From contig NC_091023.1 in NCBI RefSeq assembly GCF_041296385.1, positions 12,462,924-12,526,923 of the forward strand: 64,000 nucleotides of DNA, given 5' to 3'. A model generated the notes under the pieces. The model searched no databases, was not told the origin of the DNA, and was given only the letters and a program-made list of their open reading frames with translations. Shown here piece after piece: positions 1 to 11,024 of the stretch (its first letter is position 1; every line of letters starts with the position of its first letter). This stretch comes from Aphelocoma coerulescens (Eukaryota; Chordata; Aves; Passeriformes; Corvidae). The position numbers and the translations under genes are program-made.

Positions 1-196
1 TTCACTAGTTCAGCAAGGCCTCTTGCTCACATAAATACATTTTGTATTGTTTTTCCTTTCCCTTTGAAACTTAGAAATATATGGATTATAGTGTTGATGG
101 GTATTTACAGTTTTTTCTTCTAAGTTTTATTGAAAAGCCTTTTAAAATCTAAACTGCTTTGTATTAATTAAAATGTTAAAAATTTTTTATATACAG
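1..196 (+). other. DIPK2A: 3' end of DIPK2A intron 1
   Basis: This is non-coding sequence immediately upstream of the exon 2 acceptor. It is T-rich, and the last bases read TTTTTTATATACAG before the exon. A second AG follows directly at 197-198. Only cutting after position 196 keeps the DIPK2A frame, so the first AG is the acceptor. The polypyrimidine tract is weak and interrupted by A, unlike the strong tract of the next intron. Confidence 0.85.
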
Positions 197-500
197 AGTT
201 TTCCATCTGATGAGGGTTGGCCATTCGCAAAGTACTTGGGAGCATGCGGAAGAATGGTGGCTGTCAACTATGTGGGAGAAGAGCTGTGGAGTTACTTTAA
301 TGCACCATGGGAGAAACGAGTGGATCTGGCCTGGCAATTAATGGAAATAGCTGAGCAGCTGACAAATAATGACTTTGAATTTGCACTCTACCTCCTTGAT
401 GTCAGCTTTGACAACTTTGCAGTGGGACCAAGAGATGGAAAAGTTATCATTGTAGATGCAGAAAACGTTCTGGTAGCAGACAAAAGGTTGATCAGACAGA
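197..500 (+). CDS. DIPK2A: DIPK2A exon 2: divergent protein kinase domain 2A, catalytic-loop segment
   Basis: This internal coding exon has 304 nt: 101 codons plus one base. The peptide begins SFPSDEGWPFAKYLGACGR and ends VADKRLIRQ, which I recognise as DIPK2A of the FAM69/DIPK divergent kinase family. Family knowledge: the protein passes through the Golgi and is secreted, and has been reported as a cardioprotective factor and as an aid to autophagosome-lysosome fusion. In sequence, LLDVSFDNFAV (exon residues 66-76) lies where a kinase HRD-x4-N catalytic loop would be, with Asp at 398-400 and Asn five residues later. IIVDAE (residues 84-89) takes the place of the DFG motif. The exon ends at a GTAAGT donor (501) after the first base of a codon. 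The split codon completes as AAT (Asn) with exon 3. An in-frame ATG at 173 lies inside the intron and is not the start; the true start is in exon 1, outside the window. Confidence 0.95.
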
Positions 501-2938
501 GTAAGTTTCTTCTTTCACTCCCCTCACCCCAAGTGTCTCACTTCTTTCTCTGCAATATTTAAAGTATGTGTGGCTGCTAAATACGTATTTTGTTGGCTTT
601 ACAACTAGACTACTAATTAACAAACGAATTCGCTTTCTTCTGCAGTTAGACTACTAATTAGCTTGACCAATTTGTCAATTTCATGAAGAGCGTACCTGGA
701 CACTTTTAAGTACTGTAAAGCTGCATAAAGGAAGAGATGGGGATGGGAAGAGAGTGTTGATGCTGGGTGTGTTTGGACAAATGGACAGCAGCCTGGCTGT
801 CTTGTCTACCTTAGCTAAGAGAGAGAGGTCCCTTTTGTCTTTTTTCAGAAGCACTTTCGGAGGTCTTGGAATTCTACTTTCCGTAAGTGATTAACAGTGT
901 TAGTGCCTGCTTTGCCTTAGTCCCATAGCCTGACTTTGGTTCAGTGGTTCCGGTTGGTTCTCTAATAATGGAACTGAAGGAATGGGTGATTATAGTGCTG
1001 TTTCCAAATTAATTTTCTTTCTGTCAACTGTAAAAGCTCAAAGCAGTGGCAGCAGAAGAGGTGTTTGACAAAGTGGCATCACATAGGCTTATATTCTTTT
1101 TGAGCTTATAAGGAAGACTTAACAGACCTAAGGGCTGGATACATTGAACATGAGACCGTGGATTCTACAGAAGTTCATGGCAACAGGCCAAGTGATTCCA
1201 GTTTGCTTCGGGTGAATGGATTTATTAAGCTTTGCATATAGGCTTCATATGTTGTGCTGCAGAATTAAGTTTTGGACTGTGTTTTTCTATCCACACACTT
1301 TTCTACAAGGAAATGCGTTTTGGGACTGTTTGGTTGGTTGTTTTTTATTAGATTTATTATATGTTCTAAAGCTTAGATGAAAACTTTATGAGCCTACCAA
1401 GGAAACCTTTTAATGTGTTGGATATCCAGTATATTTACTTTAGAGCTCTGTCCGTTCCATTCCTTTCTGTTCTGTTCCTTTCCTTCCCTCTTAAAATAAT
1501 ATTACTGAAGGCTTTCATTTTTGGAGCATGTCTGAATTGCTCAGGCAGAAAGACGTCCAGATGAACTCTGAAAATGTTGATATGTATGTGGAATAGGAGC
1601 GAGTAGCTCCTTGCAGAAGCTGAATGCTGGAAGTGTCACATCTGTTGTCCCAACCAGGATTTTGGTGTGTGATTTATGATCTAACAATCAAGAACACAAT
1701 AACTTGTGTTGTGGTTGACATTTAATACTGATTTCATGAATCTTCTGGAAAGTTCCATTAGACAATCTCTGTCCAGAATGATCAATATGCCTGTTTAGAT
1801 ATTTCGGTGTGTACGTTCTATCCAGTTGCACTCTACAGTAATACCTGATTGTACTCTGTGTGGGCTATCATGTTTGAATTTGCTGAAGCCCTTTTTTCCC
1901 ATTCTCCTTTGCTGGATTTTTTTACACATTGAATTTGCTGTTACTTCTACAGATCTTACACAATGTTTTTATAGTTTTAACTGTCATCCTTCAGTACTCT
2001 TTCTTTTTTCTAAACTGTCAGTGTGCCGTGAATGAGAAGACCAATAGTCAGGTCAGAGACCAGCCAAGCACAGATTAATTTTTTTTTTGTACCTCACACT
2101 GCTAAGAGAGATCTGCAAAGCTATGGGACTCCATGACAAGGACCTCTTCTCAAAGCTGGCAGTAGTTTGAAAACTTAAGATGAAAGTTTTCTAGCAATAA
2201 GTAGTAAGAACTCATGAGAGCTCACACTTAGTAACCTTTTAAGTATTATTACTGCATAAGGTATGTTATGTAGATCAGGTTTTAAGTTAAAGAAAACTAC
2301 CAAGGAGAAAGGTTTGTACTTGTACATAAATGCCATTTGCTTTTCTGAATTTTACTTTCTTCAAAGATTATAAGTAATGCATCTGCTTTTTTATATTCTT
2401 AATGGTTACTGCCATGTCGAAAGTAAGATAGAAGATAAAGTTTCAGAAGTTTATAGCAATTACTTTGGAATGTTGTTTTAGGCTTTGGTAGACCACTTGC
2501 CAGCAGTAGTTTCCAGGGCAACTGGAGAAACCAAATCTATGTTGCTAGAATAAATCATGTTGCTTGTTTGTTTTTCTCTCAGCTTTGGCTGTGGATTGTT
2601 CTCTGGTACTTGCTCATGCTACATTTTTTCCTCTGGGTATGTGTGAATGTAGATTTCATGTGTTTACTCAGCAAAGAGAAGGAAGCAAAACCAGCAGCAA
2701 TCTATTTTGCCCTCTTTCTTTCTTTCCCTTATTTTTTGTTTTGTCAGGACCATTTCAGCAGGATGTACCAAACTATCAGATGCAGTTTTAGGCCAATACA
2801 TTTCAGAGTTTATCTAAACAAAATTGGTTTGTAGTTTAAATGTTAGCAGTTTGCTGTGTATTGAGCTTCTGATGGTATTCAGACACGCTCCTTCCTCCCC
2901 TCTCTCACTTCTTTTTCCTGTCTCCTTATATTTCACAG
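501..2938 (+). other. DIPK2A: DIPK2A intron 2 (phase 1)
   Basis: The intron is 2,438 nt. It opens with GTAAGT and closes with a long C/T-rich tract (about 2888-2934) and TTTCACAG. Short open frames inside it, for example near 1826 and 2564, show no similarity I recognise and are treated as chance. The only internal structure I noticed is a 14-base direct repeat, TAGACTACTAATTA, at 606-619 and 647-660. No transposon was recognised. Confidence 0.9.
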
Positions 2939-3270
2939 ATAAACCTGAGAACTGGGACGTGTGGTACGAAAGCAAGTTTGATGACTGTGATAAAGAAGCT
3001 TGTCTGTCCTTCTCTAAAGAGATTCTTTGTGCTCGTGTCACTGTGGACCACAACTATTACGCCGTTTGTCAGAACCTTTTATCCAGACATGCCACATGGC
3101 GTGGCACTTCAGGGGGGCTCCTCCATGACCCCCCAGCTGAGATTGCCAAAGATGGGCGCCTGGAAGCCCTGCTGGACGAGTGTGCCAACCCAAAGAAGAG
3201 ATACGGTCGATTCCAAGCCGCCAAGGAACTCCGGGAATACCTTGCACAACTGAGCAACAACGTGAGGTAG
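2939..3270 (+). CDS. DIPK2A: DIPK2A terminal coding exon (exon 3), C-terminal kinase lobe
   Basis: The last coding exon has 332 nt: the final two bases of the split Asn codon, 109 further codons and TAG at 3268-3270. The peptide starts (N)KPENWDVWYESKFDDCDKE and ends at AQLSNNVR, matching the DIPK2A C-terminus as I know it. It has four cysteines: DDCDKEAC near the start, EILCAR, and YYAVCQNLL. A further one lies in LLDECANPKKRYG. This is consistent with disulfides in a protein that folds in the secretory pathway. With exon 2 it makes 211 residues of a roughly 430-residue protein, so exon 1 should encode about 219. Reading the frame without splicing gives Asp instead of the junction Asn, and extends into intron 2; that extension is an artefact. 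There is no frameshift or premature stop, so the gene appears intact here. Confidence 0.96.
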
Positions 3271-3363
3271 TCCACAGTGAAATTCTTTTGCAACACTGGC
3301 TAAAACACTATTGCAAAGACACATAGAAAAAAGCAGCTTTGGACTCATGTGTTAAAAAGAGAG

Positions 3364-3369
3364 AATAAA
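3364..3369 (+). terminator. Proximal poly(A) signal AATAAA, DIPK2A
   Basis: A canonical AATAAA lies about 95 nt after the stop codon in an A-rich context (GAGAATAAAAAACCC). A U-rich stretch follows around 3378-3410. Use of this site would give a very short 3' UTR. It is plausible but unproven. Confidence 0.35.
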
Positions 3370-4083
3370 AAACCCTAGTTTATCAGTTTTCTAAATACTG
3401 TAAAAATAGAATTTTATGGTGTTATAATGTTCCTTTGCAAACAAACAAGGTACTTACTGAATTAAAACTTGAGCTACTATTGACTGTCCTCCCTAACTGT
3501 TTGAAAGGGAGTAGGTCACAAAAGACTGTGATAGCTTAATTGACAGCTTGTGTGTCAAAGGGTACTTTACATAAAACTGCATTAGTGTCACAGTTTTGTG
3601 AAACTGATGTTCTTACTTGGAAAGTCAAGTTAGACTGGCGGCCTGTTTTAAAGGCCTTTTTCCTGACATCATTGTCTCATTTTTGTGTTTGTTTAAACAC
3701 CTTGAAGTGGCATTTACATCCAGATAAATCTAGCTGTCTGCATTGTTTCAAACTGAACAGGCTTTCACGTCAATGCTGTGCAGAACATTCCTACTGTGAG
3801 TACAGGATTCTGAAGTTTACTGTCTAATTTTAGGGGGTTTTACACTGTATTTTACCATGCTTAGACATTGTGATTTGTTTTTTTAAGATCATCATAAACT
3901 CAAATTTCACTTGAACTAACATTTGTTTAATGTCTTCTGTGGTTCTGCTGTTGGAAATATCACTTGATGTAACTATTGTACAAAACTTACCCTTCATGCC
4001 AGTATATACTCATGGCTGTTTAACAGAAAATCATGGTATGAGAAAACTCTTATTTTTAACAGAGATAATTTGAAAATTGGAAC

Positions 4084-4089
4084 AATAAA
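4084..4089 (+). terminator. Internal poly(A) signal AATAAA, DIPK2A 3' UTR
   Basis: This canonical hexamer sits about 0.8 kb into the UTR. The downstream sequence is A-rich rather than GU-rich, so it is a weak candidate. Confidence 0.25.
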
Positions 4090-4509
4090 AAGTTCAGTAT
4101 TAATTCGAATTGGGGATAGAAGATTGACTAAAAATAAAAAATTACTAGTCTGGTGTAGTTAAGCATAAACCAAAGAAAATGGTTTTGTTTATTAGTTTTT
4201 GAACACATAGTAAACAAAAAATGCTATACTGTAGTGAATCTAATAATTTTCAAAATTCAGATTTTGATAGTCTTAGGTTACTTTCTGAAGAACTTCTAAA
4301 ACTGTGTACTTATTCTAGAGAAAACCCTAATTTGAATAATAATGTCAAGCAAGTTAGCAGTTTGTTTTACATCCTTCGAAGTGTGTTGAATGGAATTTCC
4401 TGAATATTCATCTTCTGGCTTACCAGTAAGCTGTACTCATTCTAGGTACCTTTTCATGAGCTAAGTTTGACTATTCCCAGTGCAGTTGAAATGGACTTGT
4501 TGAGGTTTG

Positions 4510-4517
4510 TGTAAATA
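4510..4517 (+). promoter_or_regulatory. Pumilio response element-like TGTAAATA in 3' UTR
   Basis: It matches the TGTANATA consensus bound by Pumilio proteins and lies in the sense orientation within the inferred UTR. An 8-base word is expected by chance in AT-rich DNA of this length, so confidence is low. Confidence 0.3.
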
Positions 4518-4960
4518 CGGAGCTGTTCTCATAAATCACAGTTTTTGTAAAAGCCTCAGTTACTGCTACAAGAACTCACTTGAAAGCTTGCTCCTCAGTT
4601 TTTGGTTTTGTTTAATTTTTACAACTACTATGCTTCATTTTCCTGAAATCTTGTTCATACAAAGATACTCTTAGGAAACGTGTGCATATTACTTCTTGTA
4701 ACAGTAATGAAGGAAACTAATATTTCTTAAATGCGTGTATAAAACACTATTTTGTACAAGCTAAACATAGTTCTGAGCAAGGTAATGTGTGCTACTTCCA
4801 AGAGCAGGCTGCTCTGCCTCCTGTACTGCATCAAAGCCTGATGGAAATTGTTCTGCAAGTGCAAGTGAGGGAAATTGCAAACTCACTGACTTCTTTCTCA
4901 AAGCTCAGAGTGGAGCTATGCAGAGATGCAGAGTGCTCTTTGGTTTCTTAGGTCACTGTG

Positions 4961-5062
4961 TTTTGAGGACATGGTTTAATGGTGAAGATGGTGGTGGTGC
5001 TGGGTTGCTGGTTGGACTTGATGATCTTAAAGATCTTTTCCAACTTTAAAGATTCTATGATT
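4961..5062 (+). mobile_element. CR1 LINE 3' end, sense orientation, in DIPK2A 3' UTR
   Basis: The segment reads GACATGGTTTAATGG, then GGTTGGACTTGATGATCTT, then AGATCTTTTCCAACTTTAA, and ends in ATTCTATGATT. This order and the octamer-type tail are the signature of avian CR1 retrotransposon 3' ends. Only about 100 bp is present, typical of severe 5' truncation. It has diverged from the family pattern (for example CAACTTTAAAG for CCAACCTTAATG), so it is not recent. No ORF2 is retained. Confidence 0.9.
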
Positions 5063-5620
5063 AAGTATATTTTAGAATTGGAAATTCTCACTCTTACATG
5101 ATCATTGCCACTGTAGTCTTAATTTGTTCCCAGTCCCTTGTCTTGTTTTCTGAAGTTAGAATGTCCAGTGCAGCTTTTAATTTTAATTTCTCCCCTCATT
5201 TGAACAGTTTTATGTGCTTGTTCTGGCACAAGCTATTGGAGAAGGTTCATGTTATATTTCTTCATAAAATCCACTTATTTGAAGAGAATAGACTAATCCT
5301 CAGAATAAGTACTATCACCCTACCATAAAAGCCTTGACTTACCACTACAGTTGATTTTTAAACATCTACCACATTTTCCCAAAGAGAGAGTGGAGTATGA
5401 TTGTTGAAGTTGTGAAAGAATCAAACACTGCCAGTTTTGGTTACTACTTGAGACAGTTCTGTAACTGTCAGAATGTTCTGTTAGATTTTGTTTGGGGTTT
5501 AGTCCCTCCAGAAACAAGTTACTGAAGCTGCTTGTAAAAGGAACTTTGAAGTGAAAAGAACACAAGTCCCAAAAACCCCCACTACAACAAAAACACTACA
5601 GGGAAAACATTGTGGAGAGC

Positions 5621-5626
5621 AATAAA
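5621..5626 (+). terminator. Poly(A) signal AATAAA, penultimate in DIPK2A 3' UTR
   Basis: AATAAATCTTGTTCC is followed within 30 nt by CACCTGTGAGATATTTATTGT, a moderately GU-rich context. It is a plausible alternative end about 250 nt before the last signal. Confidence 0.4.
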
Positions 5627-5868
5627 TCTTGTTCCATTTGCACCTGTGAGATATTTATTGTACAATAACAATTTATATTTTTAGTCATTGCCCATTATTA
5701 TTGATGAACATGGTGAAATATTTTTGAATGAGATGTTTGGGGTTTGTATGTGCATTAAAATTGTCCTTTTGTACTGTAAGTTACTGTTTGTTTGGAATAT
5801 TTTATCAAAATTGTCTCCCTGTGCCTTTATATTATAAGAAAGTTGTTTCTGCAACTTCTAATGATATT

Positions 5869-5874
5869 AATAAA
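5869..5874 (+). terminator. Main (distal) poly(A) signal AATAAA, DIPK2A
   Basis: ATTAATAAAGAATAC is followed by TTGTCTCATTTTCAGG and then repeated GT/T-rich units (AGTAAGTCTTTT, AGTGAGTCTTTTGGG). This is the usual layout of hexamer, cleavage site 15-30 nt on, and U/GU-rich downstream element. The next canonical AATAAA I noticed downstream is several kilobases away (about 9826). I therefore place the transcript end near 5895. Confidence 0.6.
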
Positions 5875-8070
5875 GAATACTTTAAGAACCTTGTCTCATT
5901 TTCAGGTTATTCATTTTCAGGTCAGTAAGTCTTTTAGGATTAAGTGAGTCTTTTGGGATTGTCTTAGTCTAGCATGCATTAAAATATACATAGAACTAGT
6001 TTTTGTAGTGTTCCAGAATGCACCATCATCAGAAGTGGGGATTTTTGGTAGTTTCACATATTAAAAAAATTGTTTACTGTTACAAATTAATTTTGATTTT
6101 CTCAGTTAGAAGAAGGGCCTACCTCCTCCATCAGGAGAGGGCATGGAAAAATATGACCAGAATTCTGAGCAAAGAAATCGGGGGAATATTGCTGGGGAAT
6201 TGAATGAAGGGAAACTTGCTGACTTCAGTGCCTCACAGTAGAAAATTAGTATACCAATAATGGGCCTAATTATTCCCTTTCTTATAGAATATTGGGAGCA
6301 ATTCTAATTGTTTATTTAGATACACTCATTTGAGAAGTTATATGTGGAGATGGTTGAGCTTAGCACACTCATGCTTGCTTTCCTAAGGGTAAATTTAGAG
6401 CTCTGGCAGAAAGCACATTTAGTCATCAACAACTTTTAAGAGTTGCTCTCTTCTTTATCGACAGCCAGCACACTTTGTGAGGAGTGGAGTTTGTACAGTG
6501 AGTGCACACAGTTACAGGATTATGGCAAAGCACACTCTGGGTTTTAATCTTGAGTTTCGCATCCTTCTTTTTTTCCAGTTCTAATATGAATCAATATTCT
6601 GTAAAAAAAGTCTCATTTGCTTACTGTTTTATATAATCAAAATATGTAAACACCTGTCAGCTCTCAATTTGTTTTAGAGGAGGGTGAGACTTGACAACGG
6701 TTAGGAAAATGCACTCTTTTGTCAGACCACCTTCCTGCATTCTTTGACCAAGATGTTCTTGGTTGTGTTTATTTTTGTTGTTGTTGATGTTTTGTTTAAA
6801 AAATTCCTAGTTTACAAAGGAGGAGAACTTGCCAGGGAAGATAGTTTAGTAACTATTCCTTCAGCTGTTTACCTTCCTGTCCATCTCAGCTGTACATACT
6901 TTTGCAGTTCTCCCCAGTCTCTCTTGTGGATATTGTCAGCAGTCCATTACAATATTTTCCCAATTATTTTTCTAATTACTTTTTTCCCCCAAAGCTATTA
7001 TACAAAACATATTAGGGTTATTGTTAACATCTTCCTAGAAGAGGTGGTACTTTGCCTCTGCCAAACAGTAAAATTATGTATATATATGTTAATTAAATTG
7101 TGTTTGTCTTTGATCTTTATATATCCTGTTTATTTTCAGCATAATTCAGGACTATTATAGTATAAATAGACTGGATTTGCTTTCTGCTAACATTGTCTTT
7201 TTTTCGTAAATAGTTAATTGGCAATTGAAATAGAAGTATTAGGGTAACCTCATTCCTTTCAGGAAGGTGGGGTTTGGGTAAAAAGCTGGCTGGTGGGAGT
7301 GTGGTGGTGTTCAGTGTTTGAAACGTGAAAACACTGTGGAAGTACAGACCAGTCCTGAGTGTTATGTGGCACATACTTGCTGTGATATGCACCTGCTCCA
7401 GGACCAAATATGTTATCAGAAATGCTTTTTGTCATTTTTGTAGAAATTGCTTGTGGACACAGCTGTCTGAATTTATAAATGACTGCATTATCCAGGTGCT
7501 AGACCAGCAAGTGCAGCAGGAAGGAGACAAAAGCTGAGAAGGTCTCTGTGCCCTGAGCAGGGCCTCTCTCCCCTGGCACTGCCCTCTGCTCCTTCGGGGT
7601 TGGGTTGCCCTACGGATCCCTTCAGTGCAGGGCTCAACAGACTGACAAAAGTCTCTGCATCCTCAGTGTGTGCATGTCTGAGATCTGCCTCAGCCTAAAC
7701 TGGGACTTGTCTCCTCCACTTAACATCTTCAGTGTGTTTTTGCTCAATTAGCAGTTCCAATTTATATTTGTTTGGGCTTGGAAGACATTTGGTGTGTACG
7801 TGGGTAAGAGCTGCTGGCAAGGAACCTGGTTCGTGTGCATCAACACTGCTCTGCAACCAAACCAGCACCTGGAAGCAGGAATAGGATTGAGAGATTCATT
7901 TCAGATCTGCCTTACTCCATCTGAACAGGGTTAATATAAACCCAGACTGAGAGCTAAATGTGTTCTTCACTAGGCAAAATGAGGACCCTGCATTTTGACT
8001 GAGCTTCCTCAGAGTTAAGTTTATATATTATTTATCTATTAGTTTTTGCTAATGTCATATTCAAATTTTA

Positions 8071-8112
8071 TCTGTATATACAAATGTATATACATGTATA
8101 TACCATATATGT
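8071..8112. repeat. TA/GT-rich alternating tract with 18-bp palindrome
   Basis: Alternating TGTATATA units occur here. Positions 8086-8103 (GTATATACATGTATATAC) are a perfect palindrome able to form a cruciform. It is best read as a degenerate (TA)n/(CA)n microsatellite. Confidence 0.7.
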
Positions 8113-11009
8113 GTATTTAGCCTAAGCTGCTATTGCAGAATTCAGATTGGAATTCAGGTTCTCAACTAATGATGTTTTACTCAGTTGAAGTGTTTTACTT
8201 GTGGAAAGTCTAATAACATAATTTCCCTACCTTGTCTTTATCTATGCGACTGCTCATCAGATCTGATGTCTTAAGGACCTAAAAACTGATTTGTAACCAG
8301 CTATTATTTGGAACAAACTAATGATCTTCCTAGTCTTATTTTAAGTCGTTTCAAGTTTAAATTTTTGATTTGCAATGTGATAACTGAGCTTACATGCTAC
8401 TGTTGTATTTATATTTTGGTGCCTTACTGTAAAGGAACTGTGGCTTCTGATTGTTTTGGTAGTTATAAAAGTGTTTTGATTTGGAATACTGCTCTTCTAG
8501 ACTTTCAGATGTTTTGTTAGCACTGTGAGAGAAAGATTGCAGCTCTGCCTTTTAGACATCCAGCATTCCTCAGCAGAGTCCAGTGTAGGAATTCTGAAAT
8601 GCTCTTACAAGTACCGCATCTCTTGTAATTCACTAGATGCAGAATTGAGGCAGACTGTATCTTTTGATGCCTGGATTTTTGAGACATGAGAAACTGTAAC
8701 CCATCTCCCTTAAGGCAAAAGCATTCTGAAAAGGAGAAAATATATTGTTATGGGTGATTTTGTGTTTGTTTTTATTTTTTTTGCATTATTCTGTACTTGT
8801 CTGGAGTTCAACTGATTACGTTTTGTGAGATGAATCTAATTATGCTGCCTTTATAATGTTAAAATCTTGCAAAAGTCACTTTTTAGCAATTTGCATTAGT
8901 GCCTTATAAATAGAATATTTTAATTTTAATGTGATGTGTTTCCATAAATAAGCAGCTAATTACAAACATTTTTGTCAAGTGTAACTACATTTTTTTCTAT
9001 ATTTGGGCTAGCAATTTATTCCGTACACTGACCTTTGTCTGCCCACCAAAACCATCACTAGTATCACGCTTGGATTTACCCAGGAGGCACTCTTTTTTTC
9101 ATGCCTGCTATTGCTAGAATTGATGTGTATCAAGGACACAATTGCAGTTACAAATGGAGTAGGGGTCTGTTCCTCGTCTCTAGCACAGCTCTTTAGTGGT
9201 AGATTATCAGAACTTCTCTGTTCTACAGACAACTAAGCAAAGTGCTGCACTGTTTCGGTTCAAGTACATGAGCCACAGTCTGAGGTATGTTGGTGTGAAT
9301 TGAAAGTAGCTGGTAAGGTTAGGTAGAGTGGGTTAATGAACAATATACAAAAGCAATGGGTTTGAAGTTAAACCCTCACTTCACGTACATTGCAGGCAGG
9401 GTGAATGATGTTTAAAATAACCCACACATTGGAAAGTCATCCAGAGAGAAGAGCTTTTGTTCCCATGAGCTACACATGGCAATTTGCATGTGGTATACAA
9501 TGACATCAGCATATGAATTGCAGGAAGAGCAGGTATTGGGGGGTCAGGATCTGTTTTGAAGATTTATTTGTGCTTAATATTTAGCAAAAAGAAAAGAAGT
9601 ATAATTAGAAGACCATGAACCAGGGTAAGAGTTTTTTCTTCCCGAGCAGAAACAATGAAGGGAGGATGTTTGCTGAAATAGCACCTCGGTCCAGGCAGCA
9701 GACAGATGTCTGCAGGAGGAAATCTGTTCAGTAGCCCATGACCATCCTGTGTTCCACGTAGATGTTGATTTTTTGTTCTACTGATTTCATTTTGGTAGCT
9801 GTTTTCTGCTTTGCATTCAAGAGCCAGAATAAATTTGACTTATGTTTTCCTTACCTAGTGGCAAAGGAGCCTCAGGCCAAGCATTGCTGGGTGCTGGTGG
9901 CTCTTGTGCTGCATCCTGCAGGAAGGGGCACAGGGCTTCACTTCCACAGCCCTCCAGACTGCAAAGGCCTTGGGGGAAATTATTTCCTGGTTCAGGCTGA
10001 TGTGAAGTAGTAGCTTGCCAAAGGAAGCTTTGGGGCAGCTTATCAGGTACCAGTGCACTTTGTTGGGTACCAGTTAAAAGGAAAACAGTGTTTAACTGTG
10101 GGATACCCATGTGTCTTGAAAATTCTTTTGCAATTCTTGTAGCTGGATTGAGCCCAGTTTCTAGGGAACTTTTCTCCACCAGTATTTGACTGTCAGGGGA
10201 TGTAACTCACAGTGGCTGAAAGGTATGGTCAGATGATTCCCCTAAAGGCAAACCACTTAAGAGTATTCAGATCACATGTTTGTAATTCAAATATCTGTGT
10301 TATTTAATGTTATATTTATTGAAGTCTGTTCTTCTCTAGGCTTTTGTTAAGGCCTCTAGGTTCTTGCCAGTTGTCCTACTTATAGACAGCTAAGTAGCCC
10401 TTGATACTTGTAGCAAACCACAGGGGAAAACAAGAACAACAGCCTACCAATGCCTTTTGTAATTTGGATAGATGTCCGAGGTGTCAGAAGTGCCTTGAAG
10501 TAATTTTGTCTCTTAAGAAAAATGTTTCATGTATTCAGCAGCTTCAAAACCAAGCAGTGCTAAAATTTATTTATTTTATATATTGATTACAGTTTTGGGG
10601 TCAAAATGTTTACAGATACCCTTTGTATTCATCCTGGTTGTACATCTGCAGATGTTTTTCCCAGTGTGTTTGGGAATGTTTTAATACTTACGGACCACAT
10701 TTCAAAGCTGAATGGAATCTGGTAACATTTACCTTACTTGCTGAATGTACTAAAAGCCAGTAATATTTAACTGCTTTGATAGTGTAAATTCTAGACTATA
10801 GCCTCTTAACTGCCAACTTGTTTTCCTAGTGAAAAAAGATAGAATAAAAGAACATGTGCATTAACTGCTGGTTAAATTGTACAAAAGGCTGTGGTAAACC
10901 TCTCACTTCTATTTGCTGTGCATAAGGTCTCTATACTATATATTCAGTACAATATTGTGTGATGATCTTTTCATTACAGTTAGCCCATGTACAACAGTAA
11001 GATTTCTGT

Positions 11010-11024
11010 AAAAAAAAAAAAAAA
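11010..11024 (+). repeat. A15 homopolymer
   Basis: Fifteen consecutive A follow TTTCTGT. No AATAAA or recognisable retrocopy body lies just upstream, so it is treated as a simple repeat rather than a retroposon tail. Confidence 0.8.

Larger units (their letters stand above)
3271..5895 (+). other. DIPK2A: DIPK2A 3' untranslated region
   Basis: This is the AT-rich sequence after the stop codon, inferred to be transcribed up to just beyond the AATAAA at 5869. It contains AATAAA at 3364, 4084, 5621 and 5869, so alternative polyadenylation is likely. It also has a Pumilio-type TGTAAATA word at 4510 and a sense CR1 3' end at about 4961-5062. Open frames inside it (near 3540, 4221, 4789, 5098 and 5728) do not resemble known proteins; the one at 4789 runs into the CR1. 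The end point is inferred from signal strength, not from transcript data. Confidence 0.7.

Noticed and set aside
173..562. Continuous ORF through exon 2 with its own ATG, 129 codons
   Set aside because: The ATG is in intron 1 and the C-terminal residues are read-through into intron 2. Splice signals at 196/197 and 500/501 and the DIPK2A match define the exon.
2824..3270. ORF with ATG at 2824 leading into exon 3
   Set aside because: The upstream 39 codons are intronic polypyrimidine-tract translation. The acceptor at 2937-2938 restores the expected Asn at the junction.
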